Shown: positions 25,772-33,144 of the stretch, one piece after another
How positions within the stretch are numbered: position 1 is the first letter of the stretch
Layout: each line of letters starts with the position of its first letter
Notes under the pieces: generated by a model
What the model was told of the DNA's origin: nothing
The model's input: only the letters and a program-made list of their open reading frames with translations
Database searches by the model: none
Made by a program: the position numbers and the translations under genes
From: a virus
Reading direction: 5' to 3' (one strand)
DNA length: 36,545 nucleotides
Virus record (IMG/VR): IMGVR_UViG_3300044949_001148
Location: 1 to 36,545 of that record

Positions 25772-26956
25772 TTACTTTTCGATAACACAGTCTAGCATTT
25801 CACCCTTCTCAAATACAGTATCAACTACATTTTGAAGAGCCTTTTCAGTTGCGATACCAGTCTTAGAATATACTGGAACAACGCACAAGCCAAAAGTTTT
25901 CGATTCATTACCAGTCCTCAGCACACGCCCAATAGTTTGGGTCATTTCAATCACATCCATGTTGCGAAGGAACACAACAGCTTCAAGTTCGCTTACATTG
26001 ATACCTTCACTTAGAATTGAACGATGAAGACACACAAACTTCTTAGAAGGATCTTTACCCCAAGAATTGAGTGTATCAAAGAATACTTCTCGATTTACCT
26101 TCCTACCATCAATTACAGCACCTGTTTTGGAAGTGATGTAAAGATAGGAATAACCGCGACATTTTAGCTGAAGGCAAAAATTAGTATCGCTGATTAGATT
26201 TGTAAGTTGGCTGGTTGTTTTGGCGCAAACAAGAATCTTTTTACAGCCTGTTTCATCAATCGTACTCATCAAGTTCTCGTTATCAGACTCTGAAGTAATC
26301 TGTTTAGAGTCAATAACTTCAAACTTCTTGGATACAATTTTAGGAGCAACAATATATCCACCATCAACAAGTTCTGGGGCTGTTACCCTACAAATAATAT
26401 CACCATAAACTTCACGATCATTCATACCGGGTTTGGTAAGAGTTTGTGATGTTTTTCTTGTTGCCGTGAAGAAATAACAACGCTTTGCATTAAAGGAGAA
26501 GTGCTCTGTTGCGGGGAAGAAATTACGCTTTACGCTGTTATGAGCCTCATCAAAGTAAATTGTATCAACATCAATACCAGAATCAACAACTCGTTGAAGA
26601 GAATTGTACGTTGTGAAAATAAGTTGATGAGAATTAGTCTCTTTACATAGAATATCGTGCGCTTTGATGTGAGATGGTTTTGTCGTGTTATAGTGGCTGG
26701 TTTCTCCACTATGAACATGAATTACTTCAGCATTGATGATAAACTCCAAAAACTCAGAACAAAGTTGTTCCGCAAGCAAAATGCGAGGAGCAACAACAAC
26801 AATTGTCTGTGTGGTTTTAGTTTGAAACTCTCGTAGACAATCATAGATCATCTTGAGAGTTTTACCTCCACCAGTTGGAACAATAATTTGGCCTTTATCA
26901 TGCTGTTCCATAGCAGCAACGCCACGCTTTTGGGATGGACGAAGTTGGATGTTCAT
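25772..26956 (-). CDS. SF2 DNA/RNA helicase (DEAH-type)
   Basis: The 394 residues have superfamily 2 helicase motifs: Walker A PTGGGKT (27-33), Ia IVVVAPRILLAEQL (about 52-65), TYNSLQRV (about 116-123), DEAH (136-139), FTATR (III-like, about 155-160) and a VI-like MTQTIGRVLRTG near 330. The two RecA-like domains are complete, so it should unwind nucleic acids using ATP. T4-like phages use such enzymes in recombination-dependent replication and branch migration (UvsW). Its own perfect consensus promoter at 26978-27006 suggests strong early expression. It lies beside the nuclease cluster, but its role in it is uncertain. Confidence 0.85.
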   Translation of the reverse strand: MNIQLRPSQKRGVAAMEQHDKGQIIVPTGGGKTLKMIYDCLREFQTKTTQTIVVVAPRILLAEQLCSEFLEFIINAEVIHVHSGETSHYNTTKPSHIKAHDILCKETNSHQLIFTTYNSLQRVVDSGIDVDTIYFDEAHNSVKRNFFPATEHFSFNAKRCYFFTATRKTSQTLTKPGMNDREVYGDIICRVTAPELVDGGYIVAPKIVSKKFEVIDSKQITSESDNENLMSTIDETGCKKILVCAKTTSQLTNLISDTNFCLQLKCRGYSYLYITSKTGAVIDGRKVNREVFFDTLNSWGKDPSKKFVCLHRSILSEGINVSELEAVVFLRNMDVIEMTQTIGRVLRTGNESKTFGLCVVPVYSKTGIATEKALQNVVDTVFEKGEMLDCVIEK

Positions 26957-26977
26957 GATGAAAGAATCAATAGGTTA

Positions 26978-27006
26978 ATTATATTGGCGAATACTAAAAA
27001 TGTCAA
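26978..27006 (-). promoter_or_regulatory. Perfect consensus promoter for the helicase gene
   Basis: TTGACA (27006-27001), 17-base spacer, TATAAT (26983-26978) on the minus strand, 22 bases before the ATG. Confidence 0.9.
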
Positions 27007-27014
27007 TAGACTCA

Positions 27015-27034
27015 TGACACTTTAAAAAGTGTCA
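27015..27034 (-). terminator. Hairpin after 27040-27243
   Basis: TGACACTTT/AAAGTGTCA stem just past the stop; the tail is not T-rich, but the stem is perfect and it separates two genes. Confidence 0.6.
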
Positions 27035-27039
27035 CAAGC

Positions 27040-27243
27040 CTATGTCTCAGGATTTGTTAGTTCTTCAGATAGAGTTATTAAATCATTCACATCTAATACA
27101 GAGATCCCATTTTGAGTATTGTATTGTCTCACAATATTTGGAATTAATTTCAGGATCGATGAAACTAATTTCTCTTCAGTATCTGCTCCAGTATTTCTCT
27201 CTTCCCATATTTTCTCCATGAATAATTTTGATCGTTCACTCAT
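27040..27243 (-). CDS. Hypothetical small protein (67 aa)
   Basis: The 67 residues begin MSERSKLFMEKIWEERNTGA and are acidic and helical (EKLVSSILKLIPNIVRQYNT). The ATG overlaps the upstream stop. No family known. Confidence 0.7.
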   Translation of the reverse strand: MSERSKLFMEKIWEERNTGADTEEKLVSSILKLIPNIVRQYNTQNGISVLDVNDLITLSEELTNPET

Positions 27244-27473
27244 TACTTACTCTCCTTTACAATATACTCTACCTTTTCAGAATAGTCTACATCATTCCAA
27301 TGCCGTATGGCATTAGCAATAATAAAAAAGTTGGTAATTAGTATTTGAAGAGTGATCAAAGTTCTAATTACCGCTACTTTATCAGAAGTTTTATTACATT
27401 TTTTATGAGACTTTTCTCCAAGTGCTTTGGCCCAGTAATACCAAAACCCACGTTTAGTTTTCATTTCTTCCAT
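27243..27473 (-). CDS. Small membrane protein (76 aa)
   Basis: The 76 residues begin MEEMKTKRGFWYYWAKALGE. A basic N-terminal part is followed by a hydrophobic segment (TLITLQILITNFFIIANAI, about residues 39-57), so the N-terminus is likely inside. The FWYYWAKALGEK segment is shared by other small cyanophage proteins. It overlaps the next upstream gene by 20 bases. Confidence 0.7.
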   Translation of the reverse strand: MEEMKTKRGFWYYWAKALGEKSHKKCNKTSDKVAVIRTLITLQILITNFFIIANAIRHWNDVDYSEKVEYIVKESK

Positions 27474-28080
27474 GAATTGGACAATCAGAATTTACCCACT
27501 TTTTATCATCCGGCATTTCAGCATTATCCATAACCGGACAGGTACAGCCAGAAGCAAGAGCTTCATTAGATCCTGGAGTCAATCCATTCCAAGGCTTATG
27601 TTGTTTTTCCGCAGCATCACACATTGCTTCAAGTTCTTCATCTGTGTATTGGGACGATTGCTCAACTTTACGGTACAATGCCCAATAACGTTGCTCCCAA
27701 TTCTTTTTCTGAGATTTTTCTTCTTCAATTTGCTTCAGATAAAACTCACGTTCTTGTTCTATTTGATCCTCAAGAGCGGCAGGAAGATCTTCTGACATAG
27801 TAAGATCATATTCTTCCGCAACTTCACGCATTAGTTTCTCAGGATATCCTTCATTGAAGGCAAGAGAACATCCTGCTTGCATTACATTCTTTTCATCAAA
27901 ACCAACTGCCATCAAGAACTTCTTGAATAGTCCGGCATATTGATGATAACTCATATCAAGACTAGGTGTTTCAATCGTAATCTTCTCATCATCAAGAAGA
28001 TCAGGAAAACCACCGCCAGTATAATATGGAGGAATACCTTTGCTGAAATATTCAAATTTTACGTAGCCTTCAATTGCCAT
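27454..28080 (-). CDS. Hypothetical coiled-coil protein (208 aa)
   Basis: The 208 residues begin MAIEGYVKFEYFSKGIPPYY. An N-terminal domain with GGGFPDLLDDEK precedes a charged coiled coil (QIEQEREFYLKQIEEEKSQK, about residues 115-134) and a Cys-containing end (ASGCTCPVMDN ... NSDCPIHGRNEN), where four Cys/His could bind zinc. ATG 28080 was chosen over an upstream start because of the intervening strong terminator at 28133-28160. Function unknown. Confidence 0.75.
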   Translation of the reverse strand: MAIEGYVKFEYFSKGIPPYYTGGGFPDLLDDEKITIETPSLDMSYHQYAGLFKKFLMAVGFDEKNVMQAGCSLAFNEGYPEKLMREVAEEYDLTMSEDLPAALEDQIEQEREFYLKQIEEEKSQKKNWEQRYWALYRKVEQSSQYTDEELEAMCDAAEKQHKPWNGLTPGSNEALASGCTCPVMDNAEMPDDKKWVNSDCPIHGRNEN

Positions 28081-28132
28081 GATTAAATTCCAGAACAAAC
28101 ATAGATTAGCATTTAATAAAAAGGTGTGGGAC

Positions 28133-28160
28133 AAAAAATGGACAGTTTCATAACTGTCCA
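28133..28160 (-). terminator. Rho-independent terminator after 28165-28557
   Basis: TGGACAGTT and AACTGTCCA arms around ATGA, followed by TTTTTTG on the minus strand. Confidence 0.9.
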
Positions 28161-28164
28161 TCAG

Positions 28165-28557
28165 TTACCTACCAGTAATATCCTCATATTCTACAAGTTT
28201 ACCGTATTTGAAGTGTAATCGCAAGCGGGGCCAATCTTCCCAGGCTCCTTTCCATTGTTCTGGATAAATCTCAACATATTTTGTAATCATACATGGTTGA
28301 TATTTACCATGTACTCCAGTAGGAATCCATTCAAAGTTGAGAAATCCAGTTTCATTGTATCTTGGATCACCTTCCTCAATTTCTTCAAATGTGTGTGTAC
28401 CATTGTAACTTGGACACCACAATTGGCCAGAAGGATCTAACCAGTAATCAGTCAGTGTGCCACCAATACAGTCTTCAATGTCTTTAGTTTGACACACTAC
28501 ATTAGTAAATTGCTCACCTAAGTCATAGGATGAACGAAAATAGTCATACATGCCCAT
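28165..28557 (-). CDS. Conserved phage-type protein (130 aa)
   Basis: The 130 residues begin MGMYDYFRSSYDLGEQFTNV, a start shared by phage proteins of unknown role. Cys pair region CQTKDIEDCIG, aromatic middle (SGQLWCPSYNGTHTFEEIEE), then GVHGKYQPCMITKYVEIYPE. Beta-rich, soluble. Strong terminator follows. Confidence 0.8.
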   Translation of the reverse strand: MGMYDYFRSSYDLGEQFTNVVCQTKDIEDCIGGTLTDYWLDPSGQLWCPSYNGTHTFEEIEEGDPRYNETGFLNFEWIPTGVHGKYQPCMITKYVEIYPEQWKGAWEDWPRLRLHFKYGKLVEYEDITGR

Positions 28558-28562
28558 TCAAA

Positions 28563-28739
28563 TCACCTCTCACTATCTTTTAAAACTTCAATGTGTTTTT
28601 TCATTGAATTAAAAACTACAACTCTGGCAGACGATCTTTTAGGAGCTGCTGGAAGTCTTATTACAAGATATTCATCATCTATAAAATCAATGACACCAAA
28701 TAGGTTTTTGTACTTGACTTCCATCCCTTCAGAAAACAT
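28563..28739 (-). CDS. Hypothetical small protein (58 aa)
   Basis: The 58 residues begin MFSEGMEVKYKNLFGVIDFI, then RLPAAPKRSSARVVVFNSMK: a small beta barrel-like, possibly RNA/DNA-binding fold of the KOW/SH3 sort is conceivable. ATG 28739 overlaps the previous stop by 11 bases (coupling). Longer upstream start would run through the neighbouring gene. Confidence 0.7.
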   Translation of the reverse strand: MFSEGMEVKYKNLFGVIDFIDDEYLVIRLPAAPKRSSARVVVFNSMKKHIEVLKDSER

Positions 28740-28911
28740 TAGTAAGGTCCTCAAGAAAATACCACTTTTGACTTTCACAAGATTCGAGAACAAATTCTTG
28801 AAAAATTGAATTTGAATCATCAAATCTCTCTAGTTCAACAAGTTCATCCATTCTTGAACAATAGTAATCTTCAATGATCCCTATCATTATACTTCTGTTT
28901 TCTATTTCCAT
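28729..28911 (-). CDS. Hypothetical small acidic protein (60 aa)
   Basis: The 60 residues begin MEIENRSIMIGIIEDYYCSR and are acidic and helical (DELVELERFDDSNSIFQEFV). Two bases downstream of the preceding gene; overlaps the next by 11 bases. Unknown. Confidence 0.7.
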   Translation of the reverse strand: MEIENRSIMIGIIEDYYCSRMDELVELERFDDSNSIFQEFVLESCESQKWYFLEDLTNVF

Positions 28912-28913
28912 AC

Positions 28914-29075
28914 TTAGACATCATAGATTTTGTCTTGGCCCATATATTTTATTTGGTTTTGAAGTTGAATAATTTCCTTTTGCTGTTCAATAATTTTTTC
29001 TTGTAATTGGTTAATTCGGTCTTGATATTGCTGTTTTAGATCAAATTCAAGACGATTTAATTGAGTGCTAATCAT
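28914..29075 (-). CDS. Coiled-coil small protein (53 aa)
   Basis: The 53 residues are almost one long coiled coil (LKQQYQDRINQLQEKIIEQQ, about residues 13-32, then KEIIQLQNQIKYM). Start ATG 29075 overlaps the stop of 29072-29317 (ATGA). Such small coiled coils could act as oligomerisation or adaptor proteins. Confidence 0.75.
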   Translation of the reverse strand: MISTQLNRLEFDLKQQYQDRINQLQEKIIEQQKEIIQLQNQIKYMGQDKIYDV

Positions 29076-29317
29076 GTGGTAAAAGATTCAACAACAGAGG
29101 ATTCTACATTTTCAGCAAGAGCATATGTTCTTGCATTTAAAATGTTCTCTCTTAGATTACTATAGAACTTTTCATAAAAATTGCCATCATCTTCAGATGT
29201 AATGAGATCAAAACACTCATTATCATCCTTAGCGATTACATTCCAAAGACCGCCATATTCACTATGAGGAAAAGGCATGTAGTGATCGACAATGTATAAA
29301 AACTTAGTCTGGGCCAT
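29072..29317 (-). CDS. Hypothetical protein (81 aa)
   Basis: The 81 residues begin MAQTKFLYIVDHYMPFPHSE. Pattern FPHSEYGGLWNVIAKDDNEC then FYEKFYSNLRENILNARTYA. A consensus-like promoter (TTGACT-17-TATAGT) lies directly upstream, so it heads the run down to 28165. Unknown function; small cyanophage type. Confidence 0.75.
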   Translation of the reverse strand: MAQTKFLYIVDHYMPFPHSEYGGLWNVIAKDDNECFDLITSEDDGNFYEKFYSNLRENILNARTYALAENVESSVVESFTT

Positions 29318-29340
29318 TTAATTTTTTAAATTACTTTAAT

Positions 29341-29369
29341 ACTATACAAAAAAAAGAAAGAAAAGTCAA
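29341..29369 (-). promoter_or_regulatory. Sigma70-type promoter TTGACT-17-TATAGT
   Basis: TTGACT at 29369-29364, a 17-base T-rich spacer, TATAGT at 29346-29341, 24 bases before the ATG at 29317. Confidence 0.75.
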
Positions 29370-29387
29370 GTCTAATGTGACAATTTT

Positions 29388-29552
29388 TCAACCGCCCCTT
29401 TCACGCAGACTGCGCACAAAATACTCAGTAAACATTTCCATTTTTTCAGGGGATACTGAATGGGGATATTGATTGATAGCATTCTTGAGTGCTGCCATTT
29501 CTTGCCATTCAGCATCAGTGAGTTTCTTTTTGTTTCCTGAGGAAAGGGTCAT
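29388..29552 (-). CDS. Conserved small cyanophage-type protein (54 aa)
   Basis: The 54 residues begin MTLSSGNKKKLTDAEWQEMA and contain EKMEMFTEYFVRSLRERGG. The KKKLTDxEWxEM...TEYxVRSL pattern recurs in cyanophages. One strong amphipathic helix. Function unknown. Confidence 0.8.
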   Translation of the reverse strand: MTLSSGNKKKLTDAEWQEMAALKNAINQYPHSVSPEKMEMFTEYFVRSLRERGG

Positions 29553-29643
29553 AAATTGCTCCCGTGTTTATGAGCATATCCTAACATTATTTAAGCCAAA
29601 TGTAAGGTTTCTTAAGATTGTATTTATAGTGTTGTTACAAAAC

Positions 29644-29874
29644 TTAACTAAAGAAAGTTCCAAAAGAACCTTTATCATCACCAAAACCTTTCATTCTATC
29701 TTCTAATTTATCAATAAGTTGATCAGTCTTGATAAGACTATCAATCCTACAAATCATTTCAGAAATCTCACGACTTACAAAAGGCTTTTCTTGCCTTGCC
29801 GAATAAGCAAGTGCATTCCTAAGATTAGATTCTGCTTCTTTTAGACTTTGCTCTACACTTTCAGATAATGCCAT
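29644..29874 (-). CDS. Hypothetical helical protein (76 aa)
   Basis: The 76 residues begin MALSESVEQSLKEAESNLRN and are helical throughout with a predicted coiled-coil feel (EMICRIDSLIKTDQLIDKLE). ATG 29874 overlaps nothing but follows the upstream stop by 1 base; upstream starts would enter the neighbouring gene. Confidence 0.7.
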   Translation of the reverse strand: MALSESVEQSLKEAESNLRNALAYSARQEKPFVSREISEMICRIDSLIKTDQLIDKLEDRMKGFGDDKGSFGTFFS

Positions 29875-29875
29875 A

Positions 29876-30310
29876 TCAAAATGCCTTTCCAAGAATATCA
29901 CGAACTTCGGTGACTGAATCATAATTATATCCAACAACAGAGATAACAGCTTGATTGTCACGACACCAGACGATTGCTCTCATATTACCAATAGTTGCCC
30001 ATTGAGAATTGCTATCACTTGGAGACATATCACGAGCACCAAGTTCAAAAAACTTAGAACGAGCAGTATTTCGACAAGCAATGTTATTTTGAATCACTCG
30101 CACACCTAGAGACATTGAAGGCGGAACACTCTCACTTCCACTACTACCAAGAACACTAGACATAGCACCAAATGTAGCAGATTTTGGAGCAGGACTAGAG
30201 GCAAGCACTGGAGTTGGTTTTGGTGATGTAATCTCTTCGGCAAGAATAGGAGCACAAAGGGGAGTTACAGGGATTGCTACAGCAGCAGCAATAAGAAAAT
30301 TGTTAATCAT
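29876..30310 (-). CDS. Exported protein with signal peptide (144 aa)
   Basis: The 144 residues begin MINNFLIAAAVAIPVTPLCA, a clear signal peptide (short start, hydrophobic core, PLCAPILAEE around a probable cleavage site; the Cys could also be a lipobox-like site). Pro/Ser-rich linker (SPKPTPVLASSPAPKSATF), then a small domain with two Cys (NNIACRNTARSK, AIVWCRDNQAV). The exported domain may have a disulfide. A secreted phage protein acting in the host periplasm is implied; function unknown. Coupled to the next gene. Confidence 0.75.
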   Translation of the reverse strand: MINNFLIAAAVAIPVTPLCAPILAEEITSPKPTPVLASSPAPKSATFGAMSSVLGSSGSESVPPSMSLGVRVIQNNIACRNTARSKFFELGARDMSPSDSNSQWATIGNMRAIVWCRDNQAVISVVGYNYDSVTEVRDILGKAF

Positions 30311-30477
30311 TTTAATCGATCCTCGCATTTAGTATAAAATGTCCCATTTACATAACAGGACTTTCCAGGTTCATAGTACTTTATCACAGGCGGTTTGGAT
30401 GTGTCAACAACACAAACCACTCCTGTTCCATATATTAGGCCATTCAAACAAGTATTGATGAAATTAAACATCAGCAT
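30307..30477 (-). CDS. Small hydrophobic-N-terminus protein (56 aa)
   Basis: The 56 residues begin MLMFNFINTCLNGLIYGTGV: the first 25 residues are hydrophobic (a short signal anchor is possible), then DTSKPPVIKYYEPGKSCYVN and a basic end. Three Cys. It overlaps the gene before (30471) and the secreted protein after (30310). An alternative ATG at 30471 removes the overlap. Confidence 0.6.
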   Translation of the reverse strand: MLMFNFINTCLNGLIYGTGVVCVVDTSKPPVIKYYEPGKSCYVNGTFYTKCEDRLK

Positions 30478-31109
30478 TGATCTGATGTAAGTGATTCGGT
30501 AACCTTACGCAAAAGATATGAACCATCTACTTGGTACACCCATTCAATAGTATCACCTTCTTTTAGATTTGCTGCTCCTAACAGATCATCTGGGAAGCAT
30601 ACAAAATATTCACCACTTGCACCATCAGCTTCAACAGGAAGTTGCCATTTTACAACTTTATCTTTTTTAGCATCAAGTTCTGCCCGCTTATCATAATACT
30701 CTGCTTCACGCAGATTATATTCACGAAACTTTTGTTTTTCTTGATTTGATGCCACTTTCGCATTCAGTTCCTCTTCACTGTATTTGGAATGTTCTTCAGG
30801 ATAATAATTTTCTTCCCAGAAATTATTCCACGCTTTTTGACAATCGGGAGACTTATCATCTTTATCGCATACAAGACTTTCTTTTTTCTTAACATACTCA
30901 TCGTATGCTGGAATATGTCCCTTCCCATTGCCGTTCAGGAGAGCAAGGAGTTCATAACATCTTTCAGTATGATTTTTATAGCAATAATAGTTATCACTCA
31001 CTACATTTTTGATAACATCATAAATTTCTTGAGGAGATGCTTCACTGCTATTGATCGCATCTTCAATCCATTTTTCAAGATTTTCAAGAGAATACTTTTT
31101 ATAATCCAT
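30471..31109 (-). CDS. Protein with AbrB-like C-terminal domain (212 aa)
   Basis: The 212 residues begin MDYKKYSLENLEKWIEDAIN. The N-terminal two thirds are helical and charged (EEELNAKVASNQEKQKFREY), with a few Cys. The last 50 residues (VVKWQLPVEAD, YFVCFPDDLLGAANLKEGDT, then EWVYQVDGSYLL) fit the AbrB/MazE swapped-hairpin fold, with the LxEGDxIEW-type core. Such domains bind DNA as dimers, so this is likely a phage transcription regulator. Confidence 0.75.
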   Translation of the reverse strand: MDYKKYSLENLEKWIEDAINSSEASPQEIYDVIKNVVSDNYYCYKNHTERCYELLALLNGNGKGHIPAYDEYVKKKESLVCDKDDKSPDCQKAWNNFWEENYYPEEHSKYSEEELNAKVASNQEKQKFREYNLREAEYYDKRAELDAKKDKVVKWQLPVEADGASGEYFVCFPDDLLGAANLKEGDTIEWVYQVDGSYLLRKVTESLTSDQC

Positions 31110-31111
31110 AA

Positions 31112-31315
31112 TCAATCTTTTGGTTTTGGAGTAGAACAATCGTGACAATAATAAGAGAAACCATCACGGAAGTATTTTACCACTTGGAAGTGATGAACGT
31201 CAAGTGGTTTTGTTTCGCCACATTTATCACAGATTCTCGTCTTTTTTTGTCCGTTTTTGAATTCGTTTGATTTTTTTGAGTTTTGATTTAATATTTTTGT
31301 AAGAAAAGTAAACAT
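31112..31315 (-). CDS. Zinc-ribbon-like small protein (67 aa)
   Basis: The 67 residues contain CDKCGETKPLDVHHF and, 15 residues on, SYYCHDCSTPKP: two CxxC pairs, a zinc-ribbon layout as in small phage proteins. Basic N-terminal tail (LNQNSKKSNEFKNGQKKTR) could contact nucleic acid. ATG 31315 chosen over a TTG just upstream. Confidence 0.75.
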   Translation of the reverse strand: MFTFLTKILNQNSKKSNEFKNGQKKTRICDKCGETKPLDVHHFQVVKYFRDGFSYYCHDCSTPKPKD

Positions 31316-31397
31316 CAAGTTTTCCTCTTATTTTCAATGAAATAATAATACAGGTTTCTGTACAAAAAGAACCAATACTTTTTCAAAATTGTTAAAT

Positions 31398-31655
31398 TCA
31401 TACATTTTTTGTAAATGGTTCAATACTGAGAATATCTATACGGGCATCAACTGCTTCTATAGAATTTTGAAGCTCATAAAGGCAATTTGTTGTCTCTACA
31501 TTTTCTTCTTCAAGCCTTTCAATATTTTTTAGTGCTTCAGTATATTTTTCTTGAAGTTCAGAAACTAATTTTTCCAATTCAAGTATTCTATCTTCTAAAG
31601 ACTTTGAATTTACTAATCCCCATTTTTTACGAAGCCAGTGTGGGTCAGCATCCAT
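31398..31655 (-). CDS. Coiled-coil protein (85 aa)
   Basis: The 85 residues begin MDADPHWLRKKWGLVNSKSL and then form a long heptad coiled coil (LEDRILELEKLVSELQEKYT and RLEEENVETTNCLYELQNS). Small coiled-coil cyanophage type. ATG overlaps the preceding stop (TAATG). Confidence 0.75.
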   Translation of the reverse strand: MDADPHWLRKKWGLVNSKSLEDRILELEKLVSELQEKYTEALKNIERLEEENVETTNCLYELQNSIEAVDARIDILSIEPFTKNV

Positions 31656-31825
31656 TACAATAATCCTACAGATTTTAAATACCTACGATATGCCATAAAC
31701 CTCCCAAGTTTAGGTTGATCTTTAACACCTAGTTGATGACAAATTTCACAATAACATAACCACTCATACCAAGGAGTTGTTTCATCAAGTACATGATACG
31801 GATAGTCTACAGAAGTTCTTTCCAA
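31655..31825 (-). CDS. Conserved small cyanophage-type protein, TTG start (56 aa)
   Basis: With TTG 31825 as start the 56 residues read MERTSVDYPYHVLDETTPWY, then EWLCYCEICHQLGVKDQPKL and GRFMAYRRYLKSVGLL. The TPWYEWLC...RFxAYRRYL pattern recurs in small cyanophage proteins. No ATG is available before the upstream stop. The stop overlaps the next ATG (TAATG). Confidence 0.65.
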   Translation of the reverse strand: MERTSVDYPYHVLDETTPWYEWLCYCEICHQLGVKDQPKLGRFMAYRRYLKSVGLL

Positions 31826-31968
31826 AATTGATCACCTTTTTGAAGTGCTAGTGCTACTGTAGTGTGTTCTCTTGCTTGTCTATCAAGATCTTTTTCTTTA
31901 AAATAAAGATCAGATCTTTTTTGAGCACAAGCAAAAATATTAGCCCACATCTGTTGTTTTGGTGTCAT
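31807..31968 (-). CDS. Hypothetical small protein (53 aa)
   Basis: Reads MTPKQQMWANIFACAQKRSD from ATG 31968 and continues LYFKEKDLDRQAREHTTVAL. ATG 31980 or 31950 are alternative starts; all overlap the upstream gene (31940-32125). The end overlaps the TTG-start gene by 19 bases. Helical, mixed charge. Confidence 0.6.
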   Translation of the reverse strand: MTPKQQMWANIFACAQKRSDLYFKEKDLDRQAREHTTVALALQKGDQFWKELL

Positions 31969-32125
31969 TCTGAGTTTCATTATTTAAGTTAGGATGTGGG
32001 GCATAGAGTGGACCGGGATAATTACCGGCAAATTGTGTGAGATTTTTAACTGCCTCAACAACTTCAGGGGTTTCTTCCCATTCCCAACTGTTCCCATTTT
32101 TATCAATAAAAGTACGTAGTGTCAT
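31940..32125 (-). CDS. Hypothetical small protein (61 aa)
   Basis: The 61 residues begin MTLRTFIDKNGNSWEWEETP, with a beta/Trp-rich start and a Pro/Asn-rich tail (NYPGPLYAPHPNLNNETQND). It overlaps the previous gene by 4 bases (ATGA). Unknown. Confidence 0.7.
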   Translation of the reverse strand: MTLRTFIDKNGNSWEWEETPEVVEAVKNLTQFAGNYPGPLYAPHPNLNNETQNDTKTTDVG

Positions 32126-32340
32126 AGTTTTCCTCCAACAACTGAATCATAAGTCTTTTGATCTGCTTTGTCAAATTCATTTTCTTGTTTTGCTTTTAAG
32201 TACCAACGAGTAGCTGATATGCATTTTTCTTCAGTAAGAGAAGTGATAATTCCTTTACCATCCGGAGTGTAACTTGACCATGTTCCCCATTTTTTCTGCT
32301 CAATGTAAAAAGCATTATCAATTAATTGTTGTTCTGTCAT
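32122..32340 (-). CDS. Hypothetical small protein (72 aa)
   Basis: The 72 residues begin MTEQQLIDNAFYIEQKKWGT. Segment WSSYTPDGKGIITSLTEEKC then RWYLKAKQENEFDKADQKTY. ATGA overlap with both neighbours. Function unknown. Confidence 0.7.
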   Translation of the reverse strand: MTEQQLIDNAFYIEQKKWGTWSSYTPDGKGIITSLTEEKCISATRWYLKAKQENEFDKADQKTYDSVVGGKL

Positions 32341-32654
32341 TTCTTTCTTTTTGTAGTGCGAGAAGTGTTTCTAGTGGAATCCAAGCTGGGGGTTCTTGAT
32401 TTACTTGTACTTGAACTTCTTTTACTTTTCGGTTCAGACTCTTGTTCCACACTTCTCTTACGTTTTTTACTGGATTTAGTGGATTGTTCATCACGATAAT
32501 CAATCTTAACTATCTTCTTATCTAGTTTATGTCTTTCTAGATATTTGTCAATATGTTCCTGACACTGAAAATAACAAATTGTCGTATTTTTATTCTCTCC
32601 AAATTCAAGACGAATTGGAAATGTTTCATAAGGGAATAATTCACTTATATTCAT
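32337..32654 (-). CDS. Hypothetical protein with basic low-complexity tail (105 aa)
   Basis: The protein begins MNISELFPYETFPIRLEFGE (ATG 32654; ATG 32669 is possible). A folded first half (ICYFQCQEHIDKYLERHKLD) is followed from about residue 60 by a Lys/Arg/Ser-rich tail (SSKKRKRSVEQESEPKSKRS and TSRTTKRKK), reminiscent of unstructured nucleic-acid-binding tails. Its start lies inside the deaminase gene's last codons and its end overlaps the next gene (ATGA). Unknown. Confidence 0.7.
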   Translation of the reverse strand: MNISELFPYETFPIRLEFGENKNTTICYFQCQEHIDKYLERHKLDKKIVKIDYRDEQSTKSSKKRKRSVEQESEPKSKRSSSTSKSRTPSLDSTRNTSRTTKRKK

Positions 32655-33018
32655 ATAAAAATCCCTCATTAGTGCTGTAGTGAATATTTTTAACTCCAGC
32701 TTCTTGAAGAGCAAGAGAACATATTGGACAAGGTTTACTATTTCTTATTTTTCCTTGAGGATTTACTCTCGCAACTATGATAGTATCACATTCTTCTCTA
32801 CATTTTACTAAAGCTGCTATTTCTGCATGAAGATATATTTTTGGATCTAAACCCACCCTTTTAGCAAATCTAGCTTGTATTGGGTGAGACTTAGTTTCCA
32901 AATTAGTAGCAGACACAATGACTTTGTTTTTATTTACTAAAATAGCCCCCACCTTTTTCTTGGATGGTGATGATTTTGCGACATCCAAAACAGCATCATA
33001 AAGATTATCAGAAAGCAT
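32641..33018 (-). CDS. Cytidine/deoxycytidylate deaminase family protein
   Basis: The 125 residues have the two zinc-binding motifs of the family: HAE (64-66) and PCPIC (96-100). H64, C97 and C100 hold zinc and E66 is the proton shuttle. In T4-type phages a dCMP deaminase makes dUMP for dTTP synthesis, raising the thymidylate pool; the motif spacing suits that family, but cytidine or tRNA-type substrates are not excluded. At 125 residues it is shorter than T4 Cd (193). Its promoter is not evident in the 126-base gap upstream. Confidence 0.85.
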   Translation of the reverse strand: MLSDNLYDAVLDVAKSSPSKKKVGAILVNKNKVIVSATNLETKSHPIQARFAKRVGLDPKIYLHAEIAALVKCREECDTIIVARVNPQGKIRNSKPCPICSLALQEAGVKNIHYSTNEGFLYEYK

Positions 33019-33144
33019 TTTCTATCTATTGTTCAGTACAAATGATACGTTGTGATAAGCATTAGGTTCACGAATAATAACTTTTTAGATTCCAATGTCT
33101 CTAATTGATAGATGATGGTGTGAATAGGACAATATTTTAATTTG

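Noticed and set aside
22356-26956. Type III restriction (res/mod) system using the SF2 helicase
   Set aside because: The helicase lacks a visible nuclease domain, has its own promoter and is separated by small genes; the cluster fits a type II-like nuclease plus methyltransferase better.
29644-29961. Upstream extended starts for many genes (e.g. 29961, 30328, 31148, 35464)
   Set aside because: The extensions run into the upstream gene or through a terminator or promoter, while an internal ATG lies at the stop/start overlap or behind the promoter cassette.
32318-32503. Minus-strand frame of 61 codons starting TTG
   Set aside because: It lies inside the 32337-32654 gene in another frame; that gene has the ATGA junction with the next gene and a cyanophage-type N-terminal half.
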